From positions 22,376,243 to 22,440,242 of the forward strand of contig CM028333.1 of assembly GCA_016647705.1 (NCBI GenBank): DNA of 64,000 bases, read 5' to 3'. Below the pieces are notes generated by a model. It was not told the DNA's origin. It saw only the letters and a program-made list of their open reading frames with translations, and made no database searches. The translations under genes and the position numbers were made by a program. Below are positions 55,054 to 64,000 of this stretch, piece by piece. Within the stretch, counting starts at the first letter, position 1. The number at the start of each line of letters is the position of its first letter. The stretch comes from Eucommia ulmoides. Taxonomy: Eukaryota > Streptophyta > Magnoliopsida > Garryales > Eucommiaceae.

Positions 55054-55236
55054 TACTGTAGTTTTTTCTTCTTTTTGCTTAGCAATACGTTTACTCCACC
55101 GCATGCACTGCTCAAATTCAATTGATAAATAAAATAAATAAATGAATTGAATAAAATTTAAAAGCAAAAGAATTATTGTGATTAACATTCAACTACTTAA
55201 TCAGAATATCAACTTAATTGAAAAACACATTGCCGT

Positions 55237-55254
55237 TCCCCGGCAACGGCGCCA
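55237..55254 (-). other. Athila-1 primer-binding site (aspartate tRNA type)
   Basis: Minus strand TGGCGCCGTTGCCGGGGA, six bases after the LTR end. This is the primer site typical of Athila elements and confirms orientation and LTR edge. Confidence 0.95.
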
Positions 55255-55260
55255 AAAACT

Positions 55261-56701
55261 TGCTACGCTCAGATTCACACATGTTTTCTCCTCGCGGTAG
55301 TTGGACTTCTCGCAAGTATACGAGGTCTGGTTTTAATATAATGGATATTTTAGGATCGGATATCGTTCCACTGGGAATGGTAGGTAATTCAAGTGAGTAT
55401 TGCGATTTCAATAGTTTCATATTATCTCGACTAATTAAATTTTGTTTATTTTCTAATTACTATACTAAGATAAATGACAACTATAAAGTTAGTTTTAATT
55501 ACATTAATTACTTAGATATAAATCTCTTTCATATAATGCATAATTGATTTGATTTAGTTAGCAATAACAGTTTTTATCTAATCCGACAACCTCTGTATCA
55601 ATAACTCATCCGCTACCTATTCCGAGTGTAAAACGAGGGATTACACAACTTCGTGTCAACGAAGAAGTCATCTTCAATGCCTTAACGACCCTAAGTCGCG
55701 TGAGTTTTGAGCCAACGTCATGGGTTGCATACGTTCTAATGCCCTCCCGGGTCGTTAGAACATCACGTTGTATTTACCCTAGTCTGAATCTGGGGTTACC
55801 TCTCCCGAGTGTCAAACCCCGCATTCTCGGTTTATCTATACAAGCATAGTATCAAGAATAACGATCAAATTTGGAAGTAAAACGGTTCACTGTCGCTAAT
55901 GATCGATCTGCAAGTTATCCTTCTTTATCCGAATGATTAACCTCCTTTTTGATCTTCAAAATATAGCTTAAGAGCTCTCTACTAGGGTTAGGGTTCTTCA
56001 ACAACCAGTTTCAGACATGGCCTAGGGGTATTTATAGGCTTAGGGGTTCAAAAATATCTAAACAGATATTTTGACCTGTTCTGCGATTTCCGCCTAAGCG
56101 GTGGAAACTTCACTTAGGCGGTGCTTAAAATCGGTTAGAATTCTGCCTAAGCGGTAGAATCTTTGCTTAGGCGGAGGACTAACTTCTTAGCTCCTTATCT
56201 TTCTGACGGAATTTCGCCTAGGCGATAGCTACTTCGCCTAGGCGAATTTACAGCAGTGCAGCTCTATCCAGCAGTTCAGTACTTCTAGCGTTTTGGTGGA
56301 TTTCTGCCTAGGCAGTGGAAACTTCGCCTAGGCGGATTCAAAACTTCAGCCATTTCAATCTTCTGATGGATTTCCGCCTAGGCGGTGGAAACTTCACCTA
56401 GGCGTATTTCAAATCTTCAACATTGCAATTTTCTGATGAATGTTCGCCTAGGCAGTGGAAACTTCGCCTAGGCAGTGGAAACTTCGCCTAGGCGGATTTG
56501 CTCTGTTATTTGATACCTTTTTTTTTTTTTTTTTTTTTATCTTTTTGGCTACCCCTTTCACACCATTTTGCTCGGTTTACCAATTGTTTACGTCCCTGCT
56601 CCTGACTAATAAAAACAACTAAAATAGTATTCAAACTTCAATAAAATACTTGAAAATTGGCAAATTCGGTTTAGAATTAGATAGGTATTTTACACCTATC
56701 A
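55261..56701 (-). repeat. Athila-1 5' LTR
   Basis: 1441 bp, TGCTACGCTC...CACCTATCA, followed by GATGC. It lacks the ~200-bp block present in the 3' LTR. It has the CGCCTAGGCG cluster at 56090-56500, including one extra duplicated arm pair near 56450-56490, and a T-run of 20 at 56519-56538. Confidence 0.95.
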
Positions 56702-56949
56702 GATGCCTAGGATTATATATAGGGAGTAGGGTTCACTTAGCGTCGCCGAATTATGGACTCCAGTTTAGTTAATTAGCCTAATCTGGCTAGCAACCAATGA
56801 CCTTGCAGATAATGGTCCTAAGCACCTGGATTGAGCTTTTGGGCCCATTAGGAGAAGTCCAGGGCCGTCTCAATTCAAACAGAGACAAAGTGCCCGTTTA
56901 GGCCCTTCAGCTAAATAGAAGACCAGAAGGGATGTTTGGACAGATTTAG

Positions 56950-57630
56950 GCCTCTTTATGGCGATTAGTCAAGTAAAGGGTGCTTGAATCCTACTGTTCG
57001 GCAAGTAGTCATCTGGGCGATTTTGGGGCTTCTTTTTGGTGATTAGTTGAACAGAGGGTGCTCGGAGCCTACTGTTTAGTAAGGTTATTCTTTGAACGAT
57101 TTTGGGCTTTCCTTTTGTGATGATGCCGAGCAAAGAGTGCTCGGGGCCCGAAGCTTGGCCAAAGGAGCCTCTTGGGCAGTTTTAGGATTCCATTTTTGGA
57201 GGTTGTCATGCAAAGGGTGCTTGAAGTCCGGAGCTTGGCCAAGGTGGTCTTTTGGGCAGTCTTTGGCCTTTCTTTTTTGACGTTGTCGAGTAGAGGGTGC
57301 TTGGAGCCCAGAGCTCAGCCAAGGTGGCCTTTTGAATGATTTTAGGACTCCATGTTAGGAGGTTACTGAGAAGATAGTGCTCGGAGCCCGGAGCTCGGCC
57401 AAAGTGGTCTTATGGGCTGTCTTTAGCCTCTCTTCTGTGATGTTGCCAAGCAGAGGGTGCTCGAAGGCTGAAGCTTGGCCAATGAGGCCTTTTGAACAAT
57501 TTTAGGACTTTCCATTTAGATGTTTCCTGGCAGAGGATGCTCGGAGCCTGGAGCTCGGCCTTCCGAATGGTTTTAGGACTTTTTCTTTTGATGTTGCTGA
57601 GCAAAGAGTGCTCGAAGCCCGGAATGCGAC
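56950..57630. repeat. ~88-bp tandem repeat of the Tat element
   Basis: About eight units on GAGCAGAGGGTGCTCGGAGC then CCGGAGCTCGGCCAA, followed by GGCCTTTTGGGC.GTTTTAGGACT. Units drift by single bases and small indels. Several minus- and plus-strand frames through it are artefacts. Confidence 0.9.
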
Positions 57631-57987
57631 CTATTTTCCACACTTGATGTTTTTACACCTTTCATTACTTGTGATAGAACTCCCTATGCACATGTAGGTT
57701 TGGATAAGTGGCTTGGCGACCAAATTTTTCTTCATTAGTTGCTCCCTAGTCCCTAGCATGCAAATTTTTGGGACTCCGAACTCATAAAACAAAACTAGGA
57801 ATCCTCTAAACCCCTCTAGACATTCAGAACAGTTGCTTAAGGTATGCTTGGCACATGCGGTGGACTTTATCTTGCTGGGGAAGCTGAATCGTATGACCAT
57901 TAGATGGGAGAAATATGGCACCTGGCACGTAAATCGATGAAATAGGAGCCGTTGGGATCGTGCCCCTTCAAATAGACACCAACCTCC
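57631..57987. other. Spacer upstream of the antisense accessory ORF
   Basis: No repeats and no recognisable coding sequence. A 96-codon minus-strand frame (57921-57631) has no motif. It may hold promoter elements of the plus-strand ORF that follows. Confidence 0.45.
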
Positions 57988-57997
57988 TTATAAATAG
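57988..57997 (+). promoter_or_regulatory. TATA box of the antisense accessory ORF
   Basis: TTATAAATAG with a pyrimidine-rich leader 25-60 bp downstream, on the strand opposite to pol. It precedes the serine-rich start of the accessory ORF by about 100 bp. An AATAAA at 60682-60687 after the ORF gives a matching 3' signal. Confidence 0.55.
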
Positions 57998-58092
57998 TTT
58001 GTTTCCCTTATTCATTTCACACTTGCAAAAAAATTCAAGGGCTTTCCTTCTACTCGGTAATTGGTATATTTTTTCTCATTTGCCCGTTTCTT

Positions 58093-60520
58093 AGCCATAT
58101 AGCTTTCTTCTTCTTCATCTTCTGGTTCTTCTTACAACTCGAACTCAGACTCAGGATTCGATTCTTCAAATCAAACCATATTCGCCTCCCTGTCCTTCAG
58201 GGTTGAGCGCCGTTCAGCCCAGAGAGATGCCCTATTCTCCGCGTCTGACAGGCTTAATGAATCAAGCAACACGGTCCAGTCCAAGATGGTCGTTGTCTTG
58301 AGTATTGTAAGCCAGCCCAATGAGAGCAACGGGGTGTCCTTTTCTCGTGACCCTGTAGCTACGGTCCCATCTGGGGTCATGATGGTGACCAAATTTCTTG
58401 AGGCCCTTCCTATAACCCAAGTCCTACGTAACAACGTAGTGACCAATGTCGGGCCAGAGAAATTCCATGTCAAAGTCTTGGTCACAAACCTGATCTGGAA
58501 AATTGGGTCGATCATAGATAACAAATATGTCCTTGAGTGCCGAAGTAAATATACCTTCTCAGGCTCGGTAGAGACGAAACGTCCCCAGGCTCGGAGATCG
58601 GGCTTGTATGCCTCTATCGGGTTACCTGACCATCTACGAACACCAGTTGGAGGTAGGTCTATGGTTCTCCATCCATTGGTTGATCCATGCCGTCTATGCA
58701 GAGTATGGGTTGTGTCCCTCACAGCTTGTTTTAAATAACACAAGGGCGGTAGTAGCGGCATACATAATCTTTTGGGCCATGAGAATTGAGTCGAGCATAG
58801 AGCTCTTCAACACCGACCTTTCTCATTGACCTAGACTTTTCTATCAAAGATTGGAAGCCATATTTTTATTTCTCAAGGGGAGTAGCTGGTAGTTCGGCCG
58901 GGAGGATGAGAAGAAATACCCCATTCTGATATAATGAGAGAAAGGCGGTAAGGATATGGCCCATATGAGGGGATACTGGGAATTCTGGTTTTTTTTTTTT
59001 TTTTAACACTCTGGATTTTTCTAACTTTTCACTTTCTTTTTTTCCCAGTTCCTGAGTAGTCCAAAAAGAAAAAAAGGGAACCCTAAGCAAAATAATCACC
59101 GTGCATAGGGATAAGGTTCTGAGGATGGTGTACAAAAAATTGAGGATGTTGATCGCTTCACATCTTTTCGATAAATTCTTCGACCGATCCCCTTCTCTGC
59201 CCCCCGTCAGCACCATCCCGGGTGATTCGGAGAATGATAAGTGGTTTATGCTCAGTGAGTTTCCCACACTTGTCCCTTTTGATTCATATTTTCATATTTT
59301 GTTCATCTCTCACAGCCATGGACAAGGCCTACACGATCCAACGTCTGAAGGAACGTAAGGCCGGGAAGGCCGCCGGGGCAACCCAGGCTGAAGGTAGTCA
59401 GGCTGACCCCTCTGCTTAGCCATCCTCCTAGTTATAACAGTATTTGCAAAGCTACCCGCCACATGCCCGAACTAGGCCGCCAACCCTGTCAGGGGTCACA
59501 ATTAGGGACTCCCCACGTTCCCGCTCTGCTTTCCACTAGTCGATGCCAGCTAAGAGTGATGAGCCTTCCCCTGTGGACCCTTCTGATAAAGGGGAAGAAG
59601 AAGGCTGACGAGGGAAAACACAAGAAGAAATCCTCCAAGAAGGTGAAGGTAGCGAGTAAAGCCCCACCCAAGTTGGCAGCTGATAAGTGGTTCTTCGGTG
59701 TCTCGATCACCGGGCTCCCCATCGATCAAATCTTGTTGGACTTCCTAGAGTTGATGACTAACTATCTCAAGTGCATCACCCCCTAGAGGACAAGAAAATA
59801 CTGGCCTTTTTTAACCAGAGGAGGCTCATGCTTCATCTTTTCCGGGACCACATGTTGGTAAGGACTCATTCCCTCTATTCTGCACTTGTCTATTTTAATA
59901 TTATTTTTTCCAAGTATACGTATTTGATCATTATTGTGCAGGGAATTATCCGCTTGTTCGTCCTCAATGAGAGGCACTCCCAAAGCACTATAGGGGATGC
60001 CTCCATTAGGGCAGATAGGGATGTTTTCCTTGGGAAGATGGATAGGTTAAACACCCAGTTGCAATTCGTCGCTGAGGCCCAATCTGCCCTCCAGTCCCAG
60101 CTTCATTTGGTCACTTTGGAGAGGGACGACCTTACCACCCAGCTTCGGGCTAGGGTCTTTGAGGTGGAAGACTTGAAGAAGAACCTGGAGAATGAGGAGC
60201 TCTGGAGGGCCACTGCGGTCTACTGTAACGAGGATAAAGTTGTCAAAAAATAAAAGACGATCCAGGAATTTAAGGATCTCAAGGCAAATCTGGTTAGTGA
60301 GTACATGGATGAAGGCTTTGAGACAGGAATACGCTTTTTCTGTCTCCAATTTCCTCGCTTTCCTTATGAGCAGATACAAATAGAGTTCCCTGAGGAAGGT
60401 GAGGGAGTTAAGGAGGGAGAGATATTGGAAGGCAGCCAAGGGGGCGGTGAGGATGAGGACGATCAGAAGGCCCAAGCCAGGGCCGTGGACGTCGAGCACA
60501 TCTCAGAGGGCTCGACTTAG
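58093..60520 (+). pseudogene. Antisense accessory ORF of the Tat element (putative gypsy-type transposon domain)
   Basis: Plus-strand fragments line up as one decayed spliced gene. A serine-rich start (SSSSGSSYNSNSDSG, near 58110) leads to a 58300-58600 segment. The YEHQLEVGLWF...AEYGLCPSQLVLNNTRAVVA segment (58630-58760) matches the domain catalogued as putative gypsy-type transposon (Transposase_28 type). A basic KKK linker (59590-59650) follows. Likely introns are 59255-59315 and 59858-59941. A coiled coil (LQFVAEAQSALQSQLHLVTL, to about 60250) and an EGFETGIRFFCLQFP segment lead to an acidic tail ending near 60518. The start codon appears mutated and several frame shifts and stops are present. 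Tat elements are known to carry such extra ORFs, some antisense to pol. Function unknown. Confidence 0.7.
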
Positions 60521-60829
60521 CCGATCTCTTTGGGAGGCCAAGAGCACGATAACTAGTTCCTCAGCTTGGTTGTTTTTCAGGACTTAGCTTATTTTTTTAC
60601 CCTTTTTTTTTTTTTTTTTTGTTTCTTTCTGGTAATTTGTGTTGTTGGGCAAAAACTCCACCGGTTGTAAACATCTTTTTGAATAAAATAGATCACAAAT
60701 TGATTTTTTTTTTGGTAAACTTGAGTATTGGACTGTTGGATTGTTCCCCTACTCCTCATTCTTTAGGGTAGAGTAGTCCCGAGCTAGGGATTCCCCAAGC
60801 CTAGGGTTCTCCAAATGAGGCCCCTCGGA

Positions 60830-61560
60830 CGATTGTGAGCCCCTACTTTGTGAAGATGCCGAGCAGAAGGTGCTTGAAGCTTGGAGTTCAGCATGCAAGG
60901 CTCCCTTATAGGTTTTGAGCCTCTACTTTGAGAAGATGTTGAGCAGAAGGTGCTCGGAGCCCAAAGCTTTGCATATGAGGCTCCCTTGACAGGTTTGAGC
61001 CTCTACTTTGAGAAGATGTTGAGCATAAGGTGCTAGAAGCCTGAAGCTCGACATGTGAAGCTTCCTTGACAGTTTTGAGCCTCTACTTTTGAGAAGATGC
61101 CGAGCAGAAAGTGCTCGGAGCCCAAAGCTCGGCATGTGAGGCTTTCTTGATGATTTTGAGCATCTACTTTGATACGATGCCAAGCAGAAGGTTCGTAGAG
61201 CTCGATATATGAGTGTGGTTGGCCATGCTGATAATGGGTGGAGCCCTGTCTGATTATTTTTCATTTGAGAATAGTGTCTATCCTTGTCGAATTCGCGAAA
61301 TTTAGTTCGATTTTGGAACTTCCATTTTTAAACCATCTAAGCAAAGAGTGTTCAAAGAATGGAACTCAGGTACTTTTCCAAACAATATAACTCTATTTAG
61401 TTTTGGGTCCTCCAAATTCGAACCATCTGAGTAGAGGATGCTCAGAGAGCGGAGCTTGGTAATTTTTCCAAAAAATAAAATTATGTTCGGTTTTTGAACC
61501 TTCAATTTTGAACCATCTAAGCAAAGAGTGCTCAAAGAGTGGAGCTCAGTCCTTTTTCCA
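60830..61560. repeat. Second tandem-repeat block of the Tat element
   Basis: Four or five units of ~85 bp (GAGCCTCTACTTTGAGAAGA then TGCCGAGCAGAAGGTGCTCG, 60830-61200) are followed by three of ~95 bp with TTGAACCATCTAAGCAAAGA then GTGCTCAAAGAG.GGAGCTC (61310-61560). Both share the GAGCA.A..GTGCTCG.AGC core of the block at 56950, so one ancestral repeat lies on both sides of the accessory ORF. Confidence 0.88.
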
Positions 61561-61780
61561 TACTTGAATCTTATGAATTTTCATTGCCAAGGTCGTATCA
61601 TTCCTGCCTCCTCAGCTTGGAGCACAAGTTGAGTTTTTGCTCGTGCTACTAGCTCAATGGTGGAAATTTTCAAATGGTCTTTGGTTCTCACAGTCCACAG
61701 GGCACCATGCAAACATTGGGGCCATTGGCTGTTTATCAACGGGTTCTCCATAATCGGGCTCATCCTTGAGCCCTTTCAGG
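61561..61780 (-). other. Tat element segment left of the MITE
   Basis: A 60-codon minus-strand frame (61763-61581) continues, after removal of the MITE, towards the frame at 62574-62409. I do not recognise the peptide. It may be the end of the region after integrase. Confidence 0.4.
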
Positions 61781-62018
61781 TAGGGTTGGCCATGGGCCAA
61801 GCTGGGCCAGGCTTTAGCTAAGGTATTACAAAAATATACAAGGCCCTAGCCTGGCCTGGCCCTATGGTCGGGCCTTGTTTTCATTCCCAAGCCCAGCCCT
61901 ATCAAAATAATTAGGGTTCAAGTCTCGCCCTCGGGCCGACCCTGCCCTATAATTTTCTTTTAAATTTAAAAATTAAACAAAAATAAAAACATAATCGATC
62001 ATTCATTTCTACCAAAAC

Positions 62019-62097
<79 letters not shown>

Positions 62098-62408
62098 TCC
62101 TACAATGAATCCTGTACTCGCCAAACAATTTTTTCTTTTTGGTCAAGTACTTGCCAAACAATGAATCGTAAATTTGAAGCATGAACACAAACAGATCTAG
62201 GGATATGTGCTTACCAAAAAAATAGACGGGACGGGCTTGAGCCGGCCCTAAATTTTTTTACCTAACCCAAGCCCGGCCCTAGATTTCGTTAAGCCTCAAA
62301 GCTTGAGTCCAAGCTCTGTCCATGGGCTCAAAGTTTGAGCCCAAGCCCTATAAAAATAGGGTCGGGCTGGGCGAGCTTAGTGGGCCCCGCAGCCCATGAC
62401 CATCCCTA
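61781..62408. mobile_element. hAT-type MITE with an AAT microsatellite
   Basis: Ends TAGGGTTGGCCATGGGCC and, inverted, TAGGGATGGTCATGGGCTGC. Flanking octamers are CTTTCAGG and CTTTCAAG (7/8). An 8-bp duplication with TAGGG ends fits hAT elements. The interior has inverted GGGCC-rich arms and about 23 AAT units (62026-62096). No transposase. Confidence 0.85.
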
Positions 62409-62751
62409 CTTTCAAGTTATCCCAGTTTAGTACATTACAATGCATCTTCTCCATTAAGTCGCCTGACCCATGGTCAGCTATGAGAGGATAGATACTTAGT
62501 TGTAGGCATTCATACCCGATTGATGCCTTGCCCTTGGTGGATGGCTCTGGTCTATCTCCAGTAGGGACTATCAACCTATGTAGGGGGTCTGGTTATCACC
62601 CTTGATAGCCAGCATCAACATGTCACTTCAGAAGATGCATGCACAGATTAGAAGGTCGTTGCTTCTGAATATTCCATTTATTGATATGAAATTCGTTACA
62701 CTTAGTAGCAAAATAGAATGTTTACAAAATGACATCTTCCCTATAGAAATA
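62409..62751 (-). other. Tat element segment after integrase, no known domain
   Basis: A short minus-strand frame (62574-62409) runs up to the MITE. Nothing in it is recognised. Confidence 0.4.
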
Positions 62752-64000
62752 TCACTTGAGGTGGTCAGCATTCCAAGGGTGCCGTGGTAGAACCCCATCT
62801 TTGGTCTCGAGCTTGTATGTGCCCGACCTTTTGATTCTTGTTACTTGACAAGGGCCCTCCCAATTGGGAGCAAGATTTCCCACATTTGGCTCTTTGTTCG
62901 CCAAGGTAACCTTTCTAAGAATGAGGTCACTGACTTCAAAACAATGGGGGCACACTCATTTGTCATAGTAACGTGTTGCCGTTGTTGATATGTCGCTTGA
63001 CGGATTCATGCATATTCATTTCTCTCTTCTAACAAATCCAAATTGAGAGCCATCATAGCGTCATTTTCCCCTTGGTCGTGATCCCTTGCTGTCATTCTTA
63101 GAGTTGGCATACCAATTTCTGCAGGGATTATAGGCTTTGATCTAAATGTCATAACGAATGGAGTTTCTCTAGTTGGGGCTATGAGGTAGTATGGTATTCC
63201 CAGAGGATAGGGTACAGATCTTCTACCCACTTATGCTTTGACCTATCGAGTCTGGTCTTCAATCCATGCAGGATAATTCAATTAGTGACCTCGACTTGGC
63301 CGTTTGCTTGGGGATGACTTGAGAGGAGAAATGAGTTCGAATGACGAGGCCAGAACAAAAGTTGGTGACCAAGAATTTTCTTTAGCCGATGCCATGAGGA
63401 AAAGGTCCGAGCAGGTCAATTCTCCACTGAGCAAATGTCCACAGGCTAGTCATCAGTACCGGGGCAGTTGGAGGCACATGAGGATATGGGGCGAATATTT
63501 GACACTTGTCACATTTTTCACGAACTCTATTGTATCCTCAAGCATCTTTCTCTAGTATTACCCTTGGCAGAGCAGTTTGCTGGCCAAGGACTTGTCCCCT
63601 GGGTAGTTACCACATATTCCGTCGTGGACCTCTCTTGGAACGTACTCGGCTTCTTCTAGATGATGGCACCTGGAGTAAAGATTCGCGAAGGACTTCCAGT
63701 ACAGGATTCCATCTATGATACAATATCATGCCGACTGATAATGCATCTTCTAGCCTCAACACGATCATTCGACAACACCCCTCTGTCCAAGTACTATCGT
63801 ATCGGGTCCATCCAGGTTGGTTGGTCGTTGAGCTTGCAAATTGATGTGACCTGGTCGGACACCGTGTTCCTTAGCCAAATACTGCCCGTTGACTTGGTTG
63901 ACCACTAGTTGAGAGTCACAGAATACAATTAGCATTTCTACGTTAAAGTTCTAGGCTAGGTGAAGACTGGTAAGGAGCGCTTCGTATTCAGCTTCGTTAT
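62752..64000 (-). pseudogene. pol: Tat-lineage RNase H and integrase, broken and partial
   Basis: Read leftward from the window edge, an RNase H segment (NEAEYEALLTSLHLA, FCDSQLVVNQVNGQYL) leads into the integrase zinc-finger region (EVHDGICGN, LASKLLCQGYYWRKMLEDT, about 63600-63520). The NGQVEVTN segment with the catalytic Glu lies near 63290 and the RLDRSKHKWVEDLYP segment near 63245. Then come GETPF/RETPFVMTFRSKPIIPAEIG (63170-63110) and the C-terminal NWEGPCQVTRIKRSGTYKLE ending at HPWNADHLK (62752). Many stops and shifts break it. The PAEIG and NWEGP segments are typical of the Tat lineage. RT and everything upstream lie off the window. Confidence 0.88.

Larger units (their letters stand above)
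26697..56701 (-). mobile_element. Athila-type gypsy element (Athila-1) carrying a MULE
   Basis: LTRs 26697-28313 and 55261-56701 with an exact GATGC duplication (26692-26696, 56702-56706). An intact aspartate-tRNA primer site and the Athila motif CTCGAGGACTAGCAAAAT before the polypurine tract are present. Subtracting the 18.2-kb MULE and its 10-bp duplication leaves about 11.7 kb, a normal Athila length. Order on the minus strand is LTR, primer site, Gag, protease, RT-RNase H, integrase, an ORF3 remnant and LTR. Pol is interrupted by only a few single stops, so this insertion is much younger than Athila-2. Confidence 0.95.
56707..64000 (-). mobile_element. Tat-lineage gypsy element (3' part), continuing off the window
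   Basis: Minus-strand pol (RNase H and integrase) enters from the right edge and ends near 62752. It is followed, towards the left, by an hAT-type MITE insertion, tandem repeats, an antisense accessory ORF and more tandem repeats. The 3' LTR comes last and continues at 26361-26696 after Athila-1. A TATATA box for the LTR lies at 56713-56719 (CTATATATAATCC on the minus strand). Pol followed by variable tandem repeats and an extra ORF is the known plan of Tat/Retand/Grande elements. The 3' LTR's start could not be placed. Confidence 0.8.

Noticed and set aside
58171-58761. 196-codon minus-strand frame as a gene
   Set aside because: Shadow of the plus-strand accessory ORF, which has the recognisable domain.
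1-64000. tRNA, rRNA or small nuclear RNA genes
   Set aside because: I found no cloverleaf-type or conserved RNA sequence by eye. The only tRNA-related strings are retrotransposon primer sites. A tRNAscan or covariance-model run would settle it.

Overview
This window is plant nuclear DNA. It contains full suites of plant LTR retrotransposon lineages (Athila, Tat and Ogre-like Ty3/gypsy, several Ty1/copia), a large Mutator-like DNA transposon (MULE) with a plant mobile domain gene, Harbinger- and hAT-type MITEs, spliced genes and very AT-rich DNA. An angiosperm, probably a eudicot, fits best; the species cannot be named from the sequence. There is no complete host gene. The only recognisable host coding piece is a short cellulose-synthase-like fragment near 19 kb.

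Layout. 1-820: AT-rich DNA ending in a possible 5' gene region. 821-11033: a non-autonomous Ogre/Tat-like LTR element (minus strand, target duplication GCAGT) holding a 1.2-kb minisatellite and a chimeric copia element (1414-5141). 11779-17208: a complete but decayed copia element with TA...TA LTR ends (duplication CAAAC), one LTR split by a Harbinger-type MITE. 17300-18580: three copies of a ~420-bp repeat. 18935-19230: the cellulose-synthase-like fragment.

From 19594 to the right edge the DNA is one deep nest, rebuilt here from target duplications and resumed reading frames. A copia element (LTR at 19594-19922) is split in its RNase H by Athila-2 (20428-25856, duplication GTAAA) and again further 5' by a Tat element (26361 to beyond 64000). 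The Tat LTR is split by Athila-1 (26697-56701, duplication GATGC), whose 3' untranslated region is split by an 18.2-kb MULE (31310-49558, 10-bp duplication with one mismatch). The Tat element also carries an hAT-type MITE (61781-62408) and a degenerate antisense accessory gene with its own TATA box.

The MULE is the most interesting object. Each terminal inverted repeat carries GC-rich hairpins, a TATA box and a short leader exon ending in a splice donor. Facing inward from each end is a long tandem array (about 6.1 kb left, 3.3 kb right, in opposite orientations) that would be a 5'-leader intron. Between the arrays lie a five-exon plant-mobile-domain gene (+), a mudrA transposase (-) with several stops, and two small paralogous minus-strand ORFs that I do not recognise. 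A ~200-bp copy of the mudrA 3' end sits directly upstream of the mobile-domain gene. The layout resembles MuDR, with two convergent units driven from the repeats, but the cargo differs.
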